Assembly: GCF_001584325.1 (NCBI RefSeq)
Contig: NZ_LSAZ01000041.1
Coordinates: forward strand, 434,001-498,000
Source: Bacillus nakamurai
Lineage (GTDB): Bacteria; Bacillota; Bacilli; Bacillales; Bacillaceae
Direction of reading: 5' to 3'
Length of the DNA stretch: 64,000 bases
Shown one piece after another: positions 37,901 through 62,871 of the stretch. The position numbers and the translations under genes were made by a program. Position 1 is the first letter of the stretch. The number at the start of each line of letters is the position of its first letter. Below the pieces are notes generated by a model. It was given only the letters and a program-made list of their open reading frames with translations, was not told where the DNA came from and did not search any database.

Positions 37901-40900
37901 CAATATAATGGATGCGTTCTAAAGGAGAATCCGGGTCTATTGGCAAATATGCTCCGCCCGCTTTTAAAACTGCTAAGATTCCTGTCATCATCTCCAAGGA
38001 ACGATCAACCATAATGCCGACAAGTTGACCCGCTTGCACGCCTTCAGCTCGCAAGGTTCGCGCAAGCTGATTGGCTCGTTGGTTCAGTTCCCTGTAGGTT
38101 AACTGTTCTTCCTCGAATACAACCGCTGTACGGTCCGGCGTACGAAGCGCTTGTTCCTCGAACAGCTGATGAATCGTTTGTTCACGTGAGTAATGCATTT
38201 CGCTAGACTGAAAACGGTTGAGCTGGTGCTCTTTTTCTTGCTGAGTCAAAAGCTCCAATTCTTCTATTTTGATGTACGGATGCTGGGATACTTGATTCAT
38301 TAGCTGGTCAAAATGTCCGCGGATCCGCTCTACTTCTGATTGTTCATATTCATTTTGGTTAAAACCAAAATGAACGGCGAGTTGTTCGCCAGGGATGACA
38401 ACTACATTAAAATCGTAATGGGTATGTTCTTCTATATGGAAATTCACGATATTTAATTCCGCAGCACCATTGCCTGCTTGCCCGACTTGTTGTCCTATCG
38501 GATAGTTTTCAAAGATCATTATATGGTCAATCAGATTTTGCTTTTGTTCCGTTTGTGTCTGAATTTCATATAAAGGATAGGTATCGTATGATTGGGAAGC
38601 CAGTGCATTTTGTTGAACCATTTGCATCGTTTCAGCAAAAGAGCTGTCCTCATCGCAGCGGACTCGAACCGGAATGGTATTGATGAACAGACCGATCATC
38701 TGTTCCACACCGGGAATTTCCGCCGGCCTTCCCGACACGACACTGCCAAAGACGACGTCCTCGGACCCGCTATATTTCTGTAATAAAATTCCCCACAACG
38801 TTTGGATCAACGTATTTAACGTAACTTGATGCTGATTTGCGATCTGCTGTAATTGTTTTGTCTGTTCGTGATCGAATTGACAGATTACATTGGCATAGGC
38901 ATATGCTTTTCGTTCATGCTGCGGTCTTTTATGAAGTAGCCTGGTTTCACCTTTATACCCTTCAAGATACTCGCTCCAGTACCGTTTGGCCGCTTCATGA
39001 TCTTGACGGTCAAGCCATTCCATATAGTCGCTGTAAGGAGCTGTGTAAACGGATTCTATTTCTCTGCCCTCTTGAAGGGCGATATAATGCTCAAACACTT
39101 CCTTCGTGATAAGAGGCAGGCACCAGCCATCCATGACAATATGATGAAAGCTCCAAATGATATGATATTTGTCATCTTCCATACGGAAAATCGCTATCCG
39201 CATCAACCGATCTTGAGCCAAGTCAAACCCTTTCGCCTTATCTTCTCTTTGGTAGGCTCGGATTTCGTCCTCACGCCGGTTCTTATCCATGTCACGCAAA
39301 TCTGCAAAATGAACTTTCGGTCTTTGCGTTTTATAGACAATTTGTAAGGGAATATCGTTCCAGCCGCTATAAAAACGGGTTCTGAGCACGGCATATTTTC
39401 CAAATAAACGTTCCAAGCTTGCTGCAAATCTGTCAATCTCTAACGCTCCCTGCAAATCAAACGATGCCTGTTCGAAATAAGAACTTGAGTCCTCATCCAG
39501 CAAGCTGTGAAACAGCATTCCCTTCTGCATCGGAGTGAGTGGATACACGTTTTCAATCTCGCCTGCATGCGGCAGTTGAATAAGGAGCTGGTCCAATTCG
39601 TCAACGGTCATGCCTTTTAACAAAATATCGCTTGGCGTCAGTTCCGCTTGTTCTTTATGAACGCAATGGTCAATGATTGTCCGCAGGCCGCTTTGAATAA
39701 ATGCCGATAACCGCTTGATCGTTTCTCTTACGTACTGTTTGCTGCTATAGCTGATCGTCAGCATTAACCGCCCCTTGGCAATCATTCCGTTTATATTCAA
39801 TACATACGGCCTGACATGATTCCCGCTTGAGTCTGTACCGCTGGAGTAAGGAGATAATTGAATCGCATGATGCTGCAAATCTTGGTCAAACTGCCCCAGG
39901 TAATTAAAACTAATCTCCGGACACATTTTGGCTGATGTTGAACCGCTTAAATACCTTGCTATTCCATATCCGATCCCTTTATGCGGAATTTGGCGCACCC
40001 CTTCTTTGGTCGTCTTGATATAATAAGATATTTCTTTGCCTGGCTGTGCGTGAAGCACAACCGGATACAGGCTTGTGAACCAACCCACCGTGCGGGAAAT
40101 ATCCATATCCGGGATAATCTGTTCTCTTCCGTGCCCCTCTAAATGAACCGGAATTTGTTCAAGCCCAGACCAGTGCGATACGGAAAGTCCCAGTGAGGTT
40201 AACAGCAGATCGTTTATTTCGGTGTTATAAGCGCGATTCGCTTGTTTTAATAACAGCTCCGTTTCTTCTTTGGTCCATTCCACGGTTACCGTTTCACTGT
40301 CTTTTGCGAACGTATGCGTTTCATGAAAATCTTTAGGCAGCGGTTTCACATCGGTTTTTTCGATCTTTGTCCAATATTCCTGTTCTTTCTTTAAGACCGC
40401 ACTTTGCGCATACTCCGACAGCTTCTCGGCCCATAGCCGGAAAGAGTCTGTTTTTTGCGGCAATTGAATCACGTGCCCATTCTCGGCTTGCCTGTAACCG
40501 CTAGCGATATCCTCCAGTAAAATCCGCCATGAAACCCCGTCTACAATCAAATGGTGGATGACAATAAGCAAATGATCCCCATCTGCACATTGAAACAATC
40601 CGGCTTTCATTAACGGCCCGGCGCTTAAACGCATACTGCCTTGTATCTCGTTAGCCTTAGCTTCAATTGCGGTACCAGGGTCGGCTTCTGCTTTCAGATT
40701 CATGATTTCAAGATGATACAGCTCGCTTTGGGCGATCTCTGCATTCCAAGCCTCGTATCCATTTTCCGTCGCCTGGAACGTCATGCGAAGCGCATCGTGA
40801 TGCTCTCCCAGCTTTTGCAGTGTTTGGCGAAGCGGTGATTCCTGAAAGCCTTCCGGTGCATACAGCATGACAGCTTGATTATAATAATGCGGATCTATCG

Positions 40901-43900
40901 TTGTTTGATCAAAGAACCAATGCTGAATAGGAGTCAGGTTGAGCTTTCCTTTAACTTCACCTTGATCGGGTATACGCAGATTCTGCTCGATATGCGGACT
41001 CAATTCGGCAATTGTCGCATATTGAAACAAGTGTTTGATTTCCATTTTGTATCCTTGCTGATTTAATCTGGAAGATACTTGAATGGATTTAATGGAATCT
41101 CCGCCAAGATCAAAGAAATTATCCAGAATACCTATGTTTTCAGCCCCTAACACCGATTCCCAAGCAGAAACCAATATTTCTTCCACTTTTGTTCGGGGGG
41201 CCTTATACTCTGCTCTGTCCTGCATCCGTATATCCGGGGCCGGCAGCGCTTTTCTGTTTATTTTCCCATTGGAAGTTAAAGGCATTTTATCCAGCTCGAT
41301 AAAATAGGCAGGAACCATATAGCCAGGCAGGGCATGAGACAATTGTTCCCGGAGCCGGGATACCGTTATTGGCTGGCCGCTTACGTAATACGCACACAAT
41401 TGTTTAAATCCGTGGACATCTTCTCTGGCTGTGACGACCGCTTCTTTGATCGCTTCTGCTTGATGCAGCGCCGCCTCGATCTCGCCTAATTCGATACGAT
41501 AGCCTCTGATTTTGACTTGTTCATCCATTCTGCCTGCATATTCGATGTTCCCGTCCGGCAGCCACTTTGCCAAATCCCCCGTCTTATACATCTTGGCTCC
41601 GGGTACAAACGGATCATTGACAAATTTCTCTGCCGTCAATTCCGGACGGTTTAAATATCCTCTTGCCACACCGGCGCCGCTAATATATATTTCTCCAGGG
41701 ACACCGATCGGCACCGGCTTCATGGTCTCATCCAGCACATAAATACTCGTGTTTGCAGCCGCCGTACCGATCGGTACCGATTCTCGCCTGTTTTTCACGG
41801 CGTCGTATCGGTAAATCATGCATCCGACAACGGTTTCCGTCGGTCCGTATTCGTTGCATATTTCAATTCGGCCTTCGAACTGTTCATGAATACTTTGGGC
41901 TAACCGGGTGCTTAAATTTTCCCCGCCCACAATCATTCTTCGGACAGCTGTTTTATCGGCAATGTTCATTTCCTTCAAAACCTGCAGATGAGCCGGGGTC
42001 AATTTAATGATATCTACCCTCGGATCTTGCACAATCGATGCAAGCAAAGCGGTTTTGTCCTCTCCGTCATAGACGATGATCGTATTACCTGTGATCAACG
42101 GTGTGAATATGGAAGTCACCGTTAGATCAAAAGAGATCGACGAGTACAACGGGAAGTTGGTTTTCTCGCCTTTTACATAAACCTCTCTCGCCCACCAAAT
42201 ATAATTGGTCAAGCCACGGTGCTCGATCAATACGCCTTTGGGCTTGCCTGTAGAACCTGACGTATAAATGACATACGCCAAATGGTTCGCGTCACTGAGC
42301 GGTTCAAGGTTAGAGGAATCTTCGTGATAGGAGCTTTCCTCATCCAATAAAACCGTGGCGCCTTTATAGCCGATCTGCTCCCGGACATCACGCTGCATCA
42401 AGACGACCCCGGCTTTGGAGTCTTCCAGCATATACTGGATGCGGTCTTGCGGATATTCCGGATCTATGGGGACGTAGGCTCCGCCGGCTTTTAGAATGGC
42501 AAGTATCCCTACCACCGATTCGATACTGTTCCGGGTGATGATGGCCACGGGGTGATCCGCTTGCACGCCCTTCGCTCTTATCGTTCGCGCCAGTAGGTTT
42601 GCCCGGTCGTTGAGCTGCCGGTACGTGAGCTGCTCGTCCTTATGGATAATGGCTGCTTGATCGGGCGTTCGCTGCGATTGCTCTTCAAACAATTGATAAA
42701 CCGCCGTCTGCGGATATGGCGAAGACGTATCGTTCAGCGTCTGAAGAAGGTGTCTTTTTTCACCTTCCGTTAACAATTCCACTTGTTCCACCTGGATATC
42801 CGCATCTGCAACGACTTGATGCAAGATTTGTACGAAATGCTCCCGAATCCGCTCCATGCTTGTCCGATCATACACCTTGGCGTTGTATTCAAAATAGATG
42901 TTCATCGCTTCACCCGGTATAACGGTTATATTAAAATCGTAGTTGGTTTGTTCCTCCATTTGCACGTTGGAGATTGCAATAGATGATCCGTTATCCTGAC
43001 CTATGCTTTCCATATACTGACCAACAGGGTAATTTTCAAATATCATTAAATGTGTAATTAAATGTTGTCTTTGGGTTGTCCGTGCTTGTATATCGTACAA
43101 CGGATACGTCTCATACTTTTGAGATCCTACGGCCTTTTCCTGCGCCTGTTTCATGAGTTCGGCAAAAGTCGTTCCAGCTTCACATTGAATTCGCACAGGA
43201 ATGGTGTTAATGAATAAGCCAATCATGGTTTCCACGTTTGGAATCCCCGCCGGTCTTCCGGATACAACACTTCCAAAAACAACGTCCCGGCTCCGATTGT
43301 ATTTCTGCAGCAAAACCCCCCATGCCGTTTGCAGCAGCGTGTTCAGCGTGACATGGCGCTTGCTGGCTGTCTGTTTCATTTTCAACGTGAGATCGGCGCC
43401 TATTTCACATGTCACTTTCTCCGGAATGTAATGTTCATCTTCCGTCAGGTGATTGTCCTTAGGGAGGACGGTTTGTTCTTCATATCCGTCCAAATATTGA
43501 TCCCAATAACGCTGGGCCTCTTCCGCATCTTGCCGATCGAGCCATTCAATATATTGACTATACGGAGTAATCGTCGCTTGTTCAGGCTGCTTTTGCTGAA
43601 GTAAAGCAAAGTAATGGTCGAATATTTCTTTCGTAATAAGCGGCAGGCACCAACCGTCCATCAAAATATGGTGAAAGCTCCATATAAAACGATATGTCGA
43701 TTCCTCCGTACGAAGAATAAATAACCGCATTAACGCGTCTTTCGCTAAGTCGAATCCCCGAGCCTTATCCTCTCTGGCATATGCCTGAATCATCTCTTCT
43801 TTTTGCGCGTCATTCATCTCGCGTAAATCAATGAATTGAAAACCGATCTTTTTGGTTTTCAATATGATTTGCAGCGGCTGGTCTTTCCAGCCTCTGTAAA

Positions 43901-46900
43901 AATTCGTGCGGAAAATATCGTATCTTCGCGATAAGCCATCCAAGCTTTTTGAAAATGAATCGATATCTAAATCTCCATGCAGATCAAACGTCGTTTGCTG
44001 AAAATAAGCGCCTGAATTCGGGTCAAACAAGCTGTGAAACAGCATGCCTTTCTGCATCGGCGTTAACGGATAGATATTTTCCACTTCGCCTAATTCACAT
44101 GTTTGCTCCAAAAGCTGTTCCAGTTCGTCTATCGTGATATCCTTTAACAGAATGTCGCTAGGCGTCAATGATGTCTGCTGCTGGCTTACGCAATGCGCAA
44201 TGACTTCTTGCAGACTATCTTTCAAGCTTCGGTAAAATTGCGCCATGGTTGATCTTTCGTATTGTTTGTTGCTGTAGCTGAGTGTCAGCGATAATTTCCC
44301 CTCTGCAATCATGCCATTCAAATCAAGCACTGCCGTTCTCACTTGGTTTTCATTCATCGATAACCCTGTGGAATAAGGCGATACCTGAAAAGCATGATGC
44401 TGAAGGTCTTGGTCAAACTGGCCCAAGTAATTAAACGAAATTTCCGGATTCAGCTGCAGGCTGCCAGCTTCCGGACGTCCCGATAAATATTTGATAACAC
44501 TATAATTCATTCCTTTATTGGGGATACGGCGCAGCCCTTCTTTTACAGTCTTGATGCGCTGCGGCAGTTCTTTTCCTGCTTCCATCTTCAGTACGACAGG
44601 ATACTGGCTTGTAAACCATCCTACCGTGCGAGTGATATCCGCATCCGGAATAACCGGTTCTCTTCCATGGCCCTCTAAATTCACGACAACTTCTTCCATG
44701 CCAGTCCACCTGTGAACAGCCAGTCCTAATGAGGTCAGCAGCAGATCATTAATGTCCGTGTTATAGGCGCGATTCGCTTGTTTCAGTAATTGATCTGTTT
44801 CTTCTTTTGTCCATTGAATCGTCATTACGTCGCTGTCTTTCAATAATGAACCTTCAACGCTGTTATCCTTAGGCAGCGGCTGCAGCTCCAGGCTTGAAAG
44901 CTCGGTCCAATAAGTAAGCGCCTGCTCCATATCGGTTTCTGACGCATACTTGGATAATTGCTCCGCCCAGAATGGAAACGAGTCTGTTTTTTGCGGAAGC
45001 CGGACCGTTTGTCCCCGCTCCGCCTGCTCATAGCCGCTGGCAATATCCTCAAGTAAAATGCGCCAGGATACCCCGTCGATCACTAAGTGATGGATCGCAA
45101 TAAGCAAATGATCTCCGTCCGGGCATTGGAACAAACCAAGCTTCATCAAAGGCCCTTGGCCTAATTCCATACTGCTTTGAATCTGGGTCGCTTTATCGGC
45201 AACAGCTTTGGCCGGATCGGCATCCCCTTTACAATTCATCACTTCCAGATGGTATAATTCACTTTCTTCTGTTCCCGCAATCCGAGCAGCATATCCGTTC
45301 GGCGTTTCTTCAAAAATCATCCGCAGCGCATCGTGATGTGCTGCGACGTGTTCCATCGTCTGGCGAAGCGAGGCCTCTTTAAAGCCTTGCGCCGAATATA
45401 ACATCACGGACTGATTATAATGGTGTGCATGCGGCATCTTTTGTTCAAAAAACCAATGCTGAATCGGAGTCAGACTTGTCCTGCCCTTCACTTCTCTTTG
45501 ATCGGCCGTTCTGCTTACCGGCTCTATAAATGGGCTAAGCTCAGCAATCGTGGGATATTTAAACAAATGCTTCATGTCAACCTTGTATCCGGCTTGATAC
45601 AATCTGGAAGAAACCTGGATTGATTTAATCGAATCTCCGCCAAAATCAAAGAAATTATCCAGAATTCCTATACGCTCAGCGCCTAATACCTCTTGCCAGA
45701 TAGACGCCAGCCGTTCTTCTATTGGGTTTCGCGGTGCTATGTATTCGTTTTCCGTCCGCGTTTTTTCTTCGGTAACAGGCAATGCTTTCAGATCAATTTT
45801 TCCATTGGGAGTGAGCGGTATGCGTTCCAAATGGATGAAGTAAGAAGGAATCATATAATCGGGAAGTTCACGGGACAACATGGCTCTGAACTGCGCGGCG
45901 GTCAAAGAAGGCTCTCCGACATAATAGGCATACAATTGCTTGGCTCCGTCTTCGCCTTCCCGCGCAACGACTGCCGCCTCACGAACCTCTTCCAGATTGA
46001 ACATGGCCGACTCCACCTCGCCAAGCTCGATACGGTATCCGCGAATTTTGACTTGATGGTCGATTCGCCCCAAATATTCGATCCTTCCATCTGGCAGCCA
46101 TCTGGCGAGATCGCCCGTTTTATACATTTTTTGTCCAGGGAGAAGCAAATGTTGAACAAACTTTTCTTCTGTCAATTCAGGCCGATTGAGGTAGCCGCGG
46201 GCCACTCCCGCTCCTCCGACATACAGTTCTCCCGGTACACCGATCGGCTGGATTTGTTGGTGTGTTCCTAAAATATAGGCTTGATGATTGTCCACCGGCT
46301 TGCCAATTGTGATCTGTTCATCGGCAGAATGAACAGGATGAAACGTAGAAACCACGCTATTTTCGGTCGGACCGTATTCATTATTGAGCCGAATCTGAGG
46401 CTGCAGGGAAAACAGCTTTTCTGCCGTATCGGATTCAAGTTGTTCTCCGCCTACAACGACATGTTGAACGTGATGGAAGTCCTCTTCATTCATCTGTTCG
46501 ATCATAGCTTTTAACAGTCGGGGAGAAGTCGAGAAATGGGTAATCCTTTCCTTCCTCAGGACGTTTTGAATCGCGAAAAGATCTTTGTTATCTTCATTAG
46601 GCAAAAGATACAAAGTTGCACCGGAGATAAGCGGGCCGAAGAAATTTAAAATGAACGCATCGAAAACATAGGGGTACAAAACAAGTACGCGATCCTCTTC
46701 GGAATGCTTGAAAAACGCCTTCTTCCACTGGAGCGAGTTCACAATCCCGCCGTGTTCCGCCATAACCCCTTTCGGCTTTCCTGTTGTGCCCGAAGTATAA
46801 ATGACATAGGCCAAGTCGTTGTGGTCTGCTATTGGCGATAACAATGAGCAATCGGCATGATAAGATGTTTCATCATTCAGATCAATCGTCGGACCGTCAA

Positions 46901-48026
46901 AGACGAGGCTGTTTTTAAACTGCCGCTGAACAACGAATACGTCTGGATTCGCATCATTCAGCAAATATTGAAGCCGCTCTTTTGGATATTCAGGGTCCAG
47001 GGGCACATAAGCGCCCCCCGCCTTCCAAATGGCAATAATGGACACAATCATTTCCAGTGAACGCTCAGCCAAAATAGCGACCAATGTATCGGCTTGAACC
47101 CCGCAGCTTCGTAACGTTCTTGCCAAACGATTGGCTTTTTCATTCAATTCCCTGTACGTCAGGCGGCTGTTTTCGAACTTGACGGCTGGATGATCAGGCT
47201 TTCTTTCAGCTTGCTCTTCAAACAATTGATATACAGTTCGGCTTCCAGGGTAATCTGCGTGAGTGTCATTAAAATCAAACAGCATTTGATGCTTTTCCGC
47301 TTCAGGTATGACTTCTGCCGTATGAATTGCAGCTTGAGGCTGGAACAAGATTACGGACAACAGATAATCGAGATGGGACACGATTTGGTTCATATAGCGC
47401 TCATCATAATGATTGCCGTTATAAAAAAGCTTCAAATGAATCCCGTTGTTCTCCAAATCAAAGTGAAACAGCGTTTCGGTTGAAACGTCTTCCTTAAATT
47501 GCAAGGAATGAATTTCATTGAGTGAAACGACGGTATGGATCAGCGGAATGCGCTCATTGTCGTATTGCACGTTTAAATGCTGGACGATTTTTCGAAACGG
47601 CAGATTTTGATTTTTCAGCGAATCATTAACCGCTTCTTTTAGTTGTTCAAACATGGTTTTAAACGTACTCTCGCAACTAAGCGTATTTTTCAATGGGACA
47701 ATGGTGTTAACAGCTGAAGGGCTGCTTTTTTGCTTAGATGACGTTGGAATGCCCAGAATCAGACTCGTCCGATCCGTATATTTATATAATAAGCATTCAA
47801 TGCCTGCCAATAAAATCAAATAGGCTGCCATATCGGATTGATTAGCCATTGTCATGATTCTTTGAGATACTTCTGGAGATAAGGAACGGTAGATGCACTT
47901 TTCCTGATAGCCGGTACGGGCCAATGACGCTTTATCCGCTGCTTTAAAGTAAGGGAATACGCTTAGGCCATCCTCTTCATCAAACAGGTTATTCCAGTAC
48001 GTTTCTTGATTTTTAAATACCGACAT
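31938..48026 (-). CDS. ituB: iturin A synthetase subunit B (Tyr2-Asn3-Gln4-Pro5)
   Basis: ItuB is a four-module NRPS of 5362 residues. It opens with a half condensation domain (about 1-250). Module 1: A for Tyr (D-A-L-S-V-G-E-V-V), carrier Ser799, epimerase (HHLVIDG near 983). Module 2: C, A for Asn (D-L-T-K-I-G-E-V-G), carrier Ser2311, epimerase (near 2495). Module 3: C, A for Gln (D-A-Q-D-L-G-V-V-D), carrier Ser3830. Module 4: C, A for Pro (D-V-Q-F-I-A-H-V-V), carrier Ser4868. A final C domain (HHIVTDG near 5047) ends in EIELNF and passes the chain to ItuC. Modules 1 and 2 give D-Tyr and D-Asn. GAGGTG precedes the ATG. All catalytic motifs checked are intact. Confidence 0.96.
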   Translation of the reverse strand: MSVFKNQETYWNNLFDEEDGLSVFPYFKAADKASLARTGYQEKCIYRSLSPEVSQRIMTMANQSDMAAYLILLAGIECLLYKYTDRTSLILGIPTSSKQKSSPSAVNTIVPLKNTLSCESTFKTMFEQLKEAVNDSLKNQNLPFRKIVQHLNVQYDNERIPLIHTVVSLNEIHSLQFKEDVSTETLFHFDLENNGIHLKLFYNGNHYDERYMNQIVSHLDYLLSVILFQPQAAIHTAEVIPEAEKHQMLFDFNDTHADYPGSRTVYQLFEEQAERKPDHPAVKFENSRLTYRELNEKANRLARTLRSCGVQADTLVAILAERSLEMIVSIIAIWKAGGAYVPLDPEYPKERLQYLLNDANPDVFVVQRQFKNSLVFDGPTIDLNDETSYHADCSLLSPIADHNDLAYVIYTSGTTGKPKGVMAEHGGIVNSLQWKKAFFKHSEEDRVLVLYPYVFDAFILNFFGPLISGATLYLLPNEDNKDLFAIQNVLRKERITHFSTSPRLLKAMIEQMNEEDFHHVQHVVVGGEQLESDTAEKLFSLQPQIRLNNEYGPTENSVVSTFHPVHSADEQITIGKPVDNHQAYILGTHQQIQPIGVPGELYVGGAGVARGYLNRPELTEEKFVQHLLLPGQKMYKTGDLARWLPDGRIEYLGRIDHQVKIRGYRIELGEVESAMFNLEEVREAAVVAREGEDGAKQLYAYYVGEPSLTAAQFRAMLSRELPDYMIPSYFIHLERIPLTPNGKIDLKALPVTEEKTRTENEYIAPRNPIEERLASIWQEVLGAERIGILDNFFDFGGDSIKSIQVSSRLYQAGYKVDMKHLFKYPTIAELSPFIEPVSRTADQREVKGRTSLTPIQHWFFEQKMPHAHHYNQSVMLYSAQGFKEASLRQTMEHVAAHHDALRMIFEETPNGYAARIAGTEESELYHLEVMNCKGDADPAKAVADKATQIQSSMELGQGPLMKLGLFQCPDGDHLLIAIHHLVIDGVSWRILLEDIASGYEQAERGQTVRLPQKTDSFPFWAEQLSKYASETDMEQALTYWTELSSLELQPLPKDNSVEGSLLKDSDVMTIQWTKEETDQLLKQANRAYNTDINDLLLTSLGLAVHRWTGMEEVVVNLEGHGREPVIPDADITRTVGWFTSQYPVVLKMEAGKELPQRIKTVKEGLRRIPNKGMNYSVIKYLSGRPEAGSLQLNPEISFNYLGQFDQDLQHHAFQVSPYSTGLSMNENQVRTAVLDLNGMIAEGKLSLTLSYSNKQYERSTMAQFYRSLKDSLQEVIAHCVSQQQTSLTPSDILLKDITIDELEQLLEQTCELGEVENIYPLTPMQKGMLFHSLFDPNSGAYFQQTTFDLHGDLDIDSFSKSLDGLSRRYDIFRTNFYRGWKDQPLQIILKTKKIGFQFIDLREMNDAQKEEMIQAYAREDKARGFDLAKDALMRLFILRTEESTYRFIWSFHHILMDGWCLPLITKEIFDHYFALLQQKQPEQATITPYSQYIEWLDRQDAEEAQRYWDQYLDGYEEQTVLPKDNHLTEDEHYIPEKVTCEIGADLTLKMKQTASKRHVTLNTLLQTAWGVLLQKYNRSRDVVFGSVVSGRPAGIPNVETMIGLFINTIPVRIQCEAGTTFAELMKQAQEKAVGSQKYETYPLYDIQARTTQRQHLITHLMIFENYPVGQYMESIGQDNGSSIAISNVQMEEQTNYDFNITVIPGEAMNIYFEYNAKVYDRTSMERIREHFVQILHQVVADADIQVEQVELLTEGEKRHLLQTLNDTSSPYPQTAVYQLFEEQSQRTPDQAAIIHKDEQLTYRQLNDRANLLARTIRAKGVQADHPVAIITRNSIESVVGILAILKAGGAYVPIDPEYPQDRIQYMLEDSKAGVVLMQRDVREQIGYKGATVLLDEESSYHEDSSNLEPLSDANHLAYVIYTSGSTGKPKGVLIEHRGLTNYIWWAREVYVKGEKTNFPLYSSISFDLTVTSIFTPLITGNTIIVYDGEDKTALLASIVQDPRVDIIKLTPAHLQVLKEMNIADKTAVRRMIVGGENLSTRLAQSIHEQFEGRIEICNEYGPTETVVGCMIYRYDAVKNRRESVPIGTAAANTSIYVLDETMKPVPIGVPGEIYISGAGVARGYLNRPELTAEKFVNDPFVPGAKMYKTGDLAKWLPDGNIEYAGRMDEQVKIRGYRIELGEIEAALHQAEAIKEAVVTAREDVHGFKQLCAYYVSGQPITVSRLREQLSHALPGYMVPAYFIELDKMPLTSNGKINRKALPAPDIRMQDRAEYKAPRTKVEEILVSAWESVLGAENIGILDNFFDLGGDSIKSIQVSSRLNQQGYKMEIKHLFQYATIAELSPHIEQNLRIPDQGEVKGKLNLTPIQHWFFDQTTIDPHYYNQAVMLYAPEGFQESPLRQTLQKLGEHHDALRMTFQATENGYEAWNAEIAQSELYHLEIMNLKAEADPGTAIEAKANEIQGSMRLSAGPLMKAGLFQCADGDHLLIVIHHLIVDGVSWRILLEDIASGYRQAENGHVIQLPQKTDSFRLWAEKLSEYAQSAVLKKEQEYWTKIEKTDVKPLPKDFHETHTFAKDSETVTVEWTKEETELLLKQANRAYNTEINDLLLTSLGLSVSHWSGLEQIPVHLEGHGREQIIPDMDISRTVGWFTSLYPVVLHAQPGKEISYYIKTTKEGVRQIPHKGIGYGIARYLSGSTSAKMCPEISFNYLGQFDQDLQHHAIQLSPYSSGTDSSGNHVRPYVLNINGMIAKGRLMLTISYSSKQYVRETIKRLSAFIQSGLRTIIDHCVHKEQAELTPSDILLKGMTVDELDQLLIQLPHAGEIENVYPLTPMQKGMLFHSLLDEDSSSYFEQASFDLQGALEIDRFAASLERLFGKYAVLRTRFYSGWNDIPLQIVYKTQRPKVHFADLRDMDKNRREDEIRAYQREDKAKGFDLAQDRLMRIAIFRMEDDKYHIIWSFHHIVMDGWCLPLITKEVFEHYIALQEGREIESVYTAPYSDYMEWLDRQDHEAAKRYWSEYLEGYKGETRLLHKRPQHERKAYAYANVICQFDHEQTKQLQQIANQHQVTLNTLIQTLWGILLQKYSGSEDVVFGSVVSGRPAEIPGVEQMIGLFINTIPVRVRCDEDSSFAETMQMVQQNALASQSYDTYPLYEIQTQTEQKQNLIDHIMIFENYPIGQQVGQAGNGAAELNIVNFHIEEHTHYDFNVVVIPGEQLAVHFGFNQNEYEQSEVERIRGHFDQLMNQVSQHPYIKIEELELLTQQEKEHQLNRFQSSEMHYSREQTIHQLFEEQALRTPDRTAVVFEEEQLTYRELNQRANQLARTLRAEGVQAGQLVGIMVDRSLEMMTGILAVLKAGGAYLPIDPDSPLERIHYIVRNSGINVLLIRGKIPDSVVFSGTCINMQEEHAYHETNVNLALPCPSNQLAYAIYTSGTTGKPKGTLIEHRQVIHLIEGLRLQVYSAYDAVNVAMLAPYYFDASVQQMYASLLLGHTLFIVPKEVVSDGASLCHYYRQHHIDVTDGTPAHLKLLTAADDRQGVPLRHLLIGGEALPKTTVTKFMHLFTAHGSAPAITNVYGPTETCVDASLFNIKVSSDAWTRSQIHVPIGKPLGSNRMYILDSKQRLQPAGVQGELYIAGDGVGRGYLNLPELTNEKFVDDPFVPSSRMYRTGDLARLLPDGNIEFIGRIDHQVKIHGFRIEIGEIESVMLNIPEIQEAVVSALEDADGEHYLCGYYVADEPFPISELRDGLARYLPGYMIPAYFVQLDQMPLTANGKLNRQLLPKPDGKRYGDTEYLPPRTATEIQLTKIWQDVLGLEQVGIRDNFFDVGGHSLRATTLIAKIQKQLHVQIPLRNVFQFPTIEQLAQAITMMEQTGYASIPAIEKRQYYPVSSAQKRLYILNHLEGGELSYNMLGMMAFKGKLDKDKLQQSFAQLIQRHESLRTGFKMVEGEPVQYVLDHVEFAVETYQASEDETDLCIRQFVRAFQLDEPPLLRVGVIELQPNHGILLFDMHHIISDGTSMSVLIKEFVRTYEGEALPPLRIQYKDYAVWQTGEALLKQIQKQEAYWLELYSGDIPILHLPTDYIRPSARDFSGAAMHFAIDEQRSARLKQLALDTESTLYMVLLASYTLLLSKYSGQEDIIVGSPIAGRPHADLDSIIGMFVNTLAMRNYPAKEKTFSQYLSEVKENALKAYEHQDYPFEALVDQLSITRDLSRNPLFDTMFVLQNTEQEQLVMNDLTFEPYPSEHTMAKFDLTLTAVEEETRIHCTMEYLTTLFKPETIERMMKHFIQLIDAIIEHPEAKLASLDMMTPQEKTDIWKLFNDTAVNDQRMTTIHQRFEQQAERTPDHVAVSFEGQTWTYRQLNERSNQLARVLLNKGAGADQVVAVLTERSANMIIGILAIVKAGGAFLPIDPELPDERRAFLMKDTGARLLLTCADHTVPPSFEGAVVLLDDPAVYQGEASNLNLSYEENHLLYVIYTSGTTGKPKGVQLEHKTMLNLLSYEWEHTQLRFDRVLQFAAMSFDVCYQEIFSTILSGGTLYIIDNEAKREIRQLNDFVKTYRIQTAFLPTAFLKLLASEKQYFEPFAECVDHIIAAGEQLIVTSMLKEMLVRHHVTLHNHYGPSETHVVTMYTVDPEIHQELQPIGKPISNTEILILNEAGTLQPVGIVGELCISGISLARGYHNRESLTLEKFVPHPYDTNQRMYKTGDLARYLPDGNIEYAGRMDHQVKIRGYRIELGEVEAALLNIEHVQEAVVLARENAEGQSDLYAYFAAEQSLPISQLKEKLSNQIPGYMVPSYLMQLEQMPLTSNGKVNLSALPLPEAGLQTGIDYVAPRTKPEEQLVRIWKEVLKLEQVGVKDNFFDLGGHSLRGMTLVAKIHKQFNKSISLREVFQRPTIEEMAKVIAGAETCGPDDIPVAEVKDVYPVSSVQKMVYLSTQIEGGELSYNMPGILTLEGRIDTDRLQTAFHRLIQRHESLRTGFEMIRGEPMQVIKPLAEFSIERYKAAAEEVEELFRNFVRTFDLSQAPLLRAGLIELEQDKHVFMFDMHHIVTDGVSMNIFVEELIQLYDGQELAPLRIQYKDFTVWQQQAEQKERIKRQEDYWLGVFHEKLPPFELPKDFARPRVRSFEGKRYNFVLDETVVQGIKQMEELTGSTAYMILLSAYNILLAKYSGQEDIVVGTPIAGRMHEDLQHIIGMFVNTLAIRTAPAGEKTFMDYVTETKETMLKAYENQEYPFEELVEKLGVKRDLSRNPLFDTMFVLQNTEQTDIEVDSLTVRPYEQTNTAAKFDLQLTFVMNPHEIQGSFDYCTKLFKKKTIATLAKDYIMILSAIIKDPSIPLKEIQLSEKVNKSEHFASEIELNF

Positions 48027-48081
48027 TGGAGCACCTCATTTTGTATAATTTAAAGAAAATAATGCATGTTCCCCTTGCTTC

Positions 48082-61250
<13,169 letters not shown>

Positions 61251-61323
61251 TAGCTCCCTCCAATCGCATTGAATAGGAATCCATAATCATACAAAATATC
61301 CCTATATATAGCATCGTAGCATT

Positions 61324-61352
61324 ATTATAACAAAAATGTATAGAATACTTTT
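61324..61352 (-). promoter_or_regulatory. probable itu operon promoter
   Basis: TATAAT is present on the minus strand at 61324-61329, about 75 bases upstream of ituD. No recognisable -35 hexamer lies at 16-19 bases. That fits a promoter needing an activator; DegU activates the equivalent bmy promoter in FZB42. The site itself is inferred. Confidence 0.5.
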
Positions 61353-61392
61353 GTAGGAGTTATATTCGTTTTTGTAAGCGAACTAGATACAT

Positions 61393-61620
61393 TTATTCAT
61401 AAAAAATGGCACCAAAACCGCAAATCAGTACAATGATGAGAGCCAACAAGGAACCTTCAGGCGCTATAGCCAGCGATATGGCTGTGCGGCCGATCCTGTC
61501 AATAAGCATACCTGTAAAAGGTACATGGACGCCTATTAATCATCCTGCTTCACTCAAACCATGTCCGTGATGCTTCATATGTATTTCCAATGTCATAACG
61601 ATTAGACCTTTGTTGTTCAT
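61393..61620 (-). pseudogene. relic of an MFS transporter gene
   Basis: One minus-strand frame reads NNKGLIVMTLE...HGLSEAG, then a single TGA stop, then LIGVHVPFTGMLIDRIGRTA and a hydrophobic end to a TAA at 61393. This is the loop between helices 2 and 3 typical of major facilitator drug exporters (G-x-L-x-D-R-x-G-R). The preceding helix and everything after the third segment are missing. It is a decayed fragment immediately upstream of the itu promoter. Confidence 0.55.
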
Positions 61621-61754
61621 TGTTAGGGATTCTTTGTATGTCTGAGAAGGTGTTTGTGATCTGACTGCGCTTTGATGAAAGCTGTTGCGACAAGGAATGT
61701 GTCTGGGCGGGAAAAAAACACCAAAGTGCAAGGGTGAAAAACCACGCAGATCGC

Positions 61755-61799
61755 TAGGGACTGGGTACCGATTGGGATAGCAATCGGCCCTTTTGGGGG
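61755..61799 (+). other. T-box-like relic
   Basis: TAGGGACTGGGTACCG is followed by a stem CCGATTG/CAATCGG and CCCTTTTGGGGG. It resembles the 3' end of a T-box leader (AGGGTGGTACCGCG plus the terminator/antiterminator arm) but with extra bases in the core. No open gene follows. It is probably a non-functional remnant; a chance match is possible. The surrounding 61800-62200 DNA is AT-rich and I see no gene in it. Confidence 0.25.
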
Positions 61800-62204
61800 A
61801 ATAGAGTTTGATTGTTTGCTTTTTCTTATAAAGACAGATTTTTATTTTTCATCCAAATGGTCCTTTAAAAGGTTTTGCCATAAGGAGCAATATTTTCGTT
61901 CTCACGAAATATAGTTATTTTCCGCATTTACTGCTTGAATGGATAAATACATCATTAACACCCTTTATTTATAACATAATTCATTTATTGTAAGACATTT
62001 CTACATGATTTCCTCTATTCCCTTTCGAATTTCGTCAGATTTTGTAATTTTATTTATAATGGACCGCTTTTATGTCCTCTCTATTTACTCTTTTGTTTGA
62101 TTACCATTCAAATAAACAATAAGTTACTATCTTTATTTTTTGTTTTTTAATTTTTTATTGTGAAAATGTAAAGAAAACCCGGTGTGAATAGAATTTTCGC
62201 GTAT

Positions 62205-62236
62205 AAAAAAACAGCCGATTATTTCGGCTGTTTTGG
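62205..62236. terminator. terminator after the regulator pseudogene
   Basis: The stem AACAGCCG/CGGCTGTT has T runs on both strands, 24 bases beyond the old stop codon of the minus-strand pseudogene. Confidence 0.75.
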
Positions 62237-62259
62237 TTGACCTGCGGAGTCAGAGAGAT

Positions 62260-62868
62260 TCATAGTTTTTTTCTTCTGGTACTCAATCCGATACACTTTG
62301 CATTTGTGTACAGACTTGTTTTCCCGATGCGTAAAAGCTTTGCAGCTTCCGCTTTTTTCTGCCTCTTCGATAGTCTCTCTTTTAACGGTTTGACCGTTTG
62401 GGGATGTTGGCCTGTTTGTATTAAGGGGCGCTGTCTTTCTCTAACGTCCGGTTTGCGCGGAAGGTGCAGGTGTTCCGTACATATTCTCCAATTCTCTTAT
62501 GTTTCCCGGCCGGGAATAGTATTACAATTCTTCCGCAGCTTCATCGGAAAGCTCCGGCCCATACCTTTACAATCTGGCAGTCGGGACAATATCCTCCATG
62601 CTTTCTGCTAACGGCGGGATCTGAATTGTAATCACATTCAGCCGTTAGCACAGATTCTGGCGGAATTTCTCTCCTGTACCATTTTCTCAAATCACACGTG
62701 TCACCGCCATTACGCGCTCATCAATCGGTACCGGACTTCTGCCGCCGATCCGTGCAAATTCTTTTTCCTGCAATATAAGCAGCAGAATGTTTTTATTGAA
62801 TGTTTCATCGCAATCCGTCCCTTTTACTTCAAACATCATAAACGGGGACTTCTTGATAAATCTAGAGA
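62260..62868 (-). pseudogene. degraded sigma-54 (SigL)-dependent transcriptional activator
   Basis: Read on the minus strand with several stops and frame changes, this stretch gives in order the pieces of an AAA+ enhancer-binding protein: KSPFMMFEVKGTDCDETF; LLILQEKEFARIGGRSPVPI; DERVMAVTRVI; RLNVITIQIPPLAESMEDIV; YGPELSDEAAEEL; SRPGNIRELENM; and a Fis-type helix-turn-helix, EAAKLLRIGKTSLYTNAK, ending at a TGA at 62260. The sensor, the central ATPase (shortened by an internal deletion) and most of the linker are lost. It lies directly downstream of yxjF and on the same strand. The intact gene may have controlled the sco-yxjF operon; that is inference. Confidence 0.8.
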
Positions 62869-62871
62869 CGA

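Noticed and set aside
61540-61731. 63-codon minus-strand ORF as a small gene.
   Set aside because: Its second half is the MFS relic and its first half has no ribosome site or recognisable content.
62237-62611. 124-codon plus-strand frame.
   Set aside because: It lies antisense to the sigma-54 activator pseudogene, has no ribosome site and resembles no protein family.
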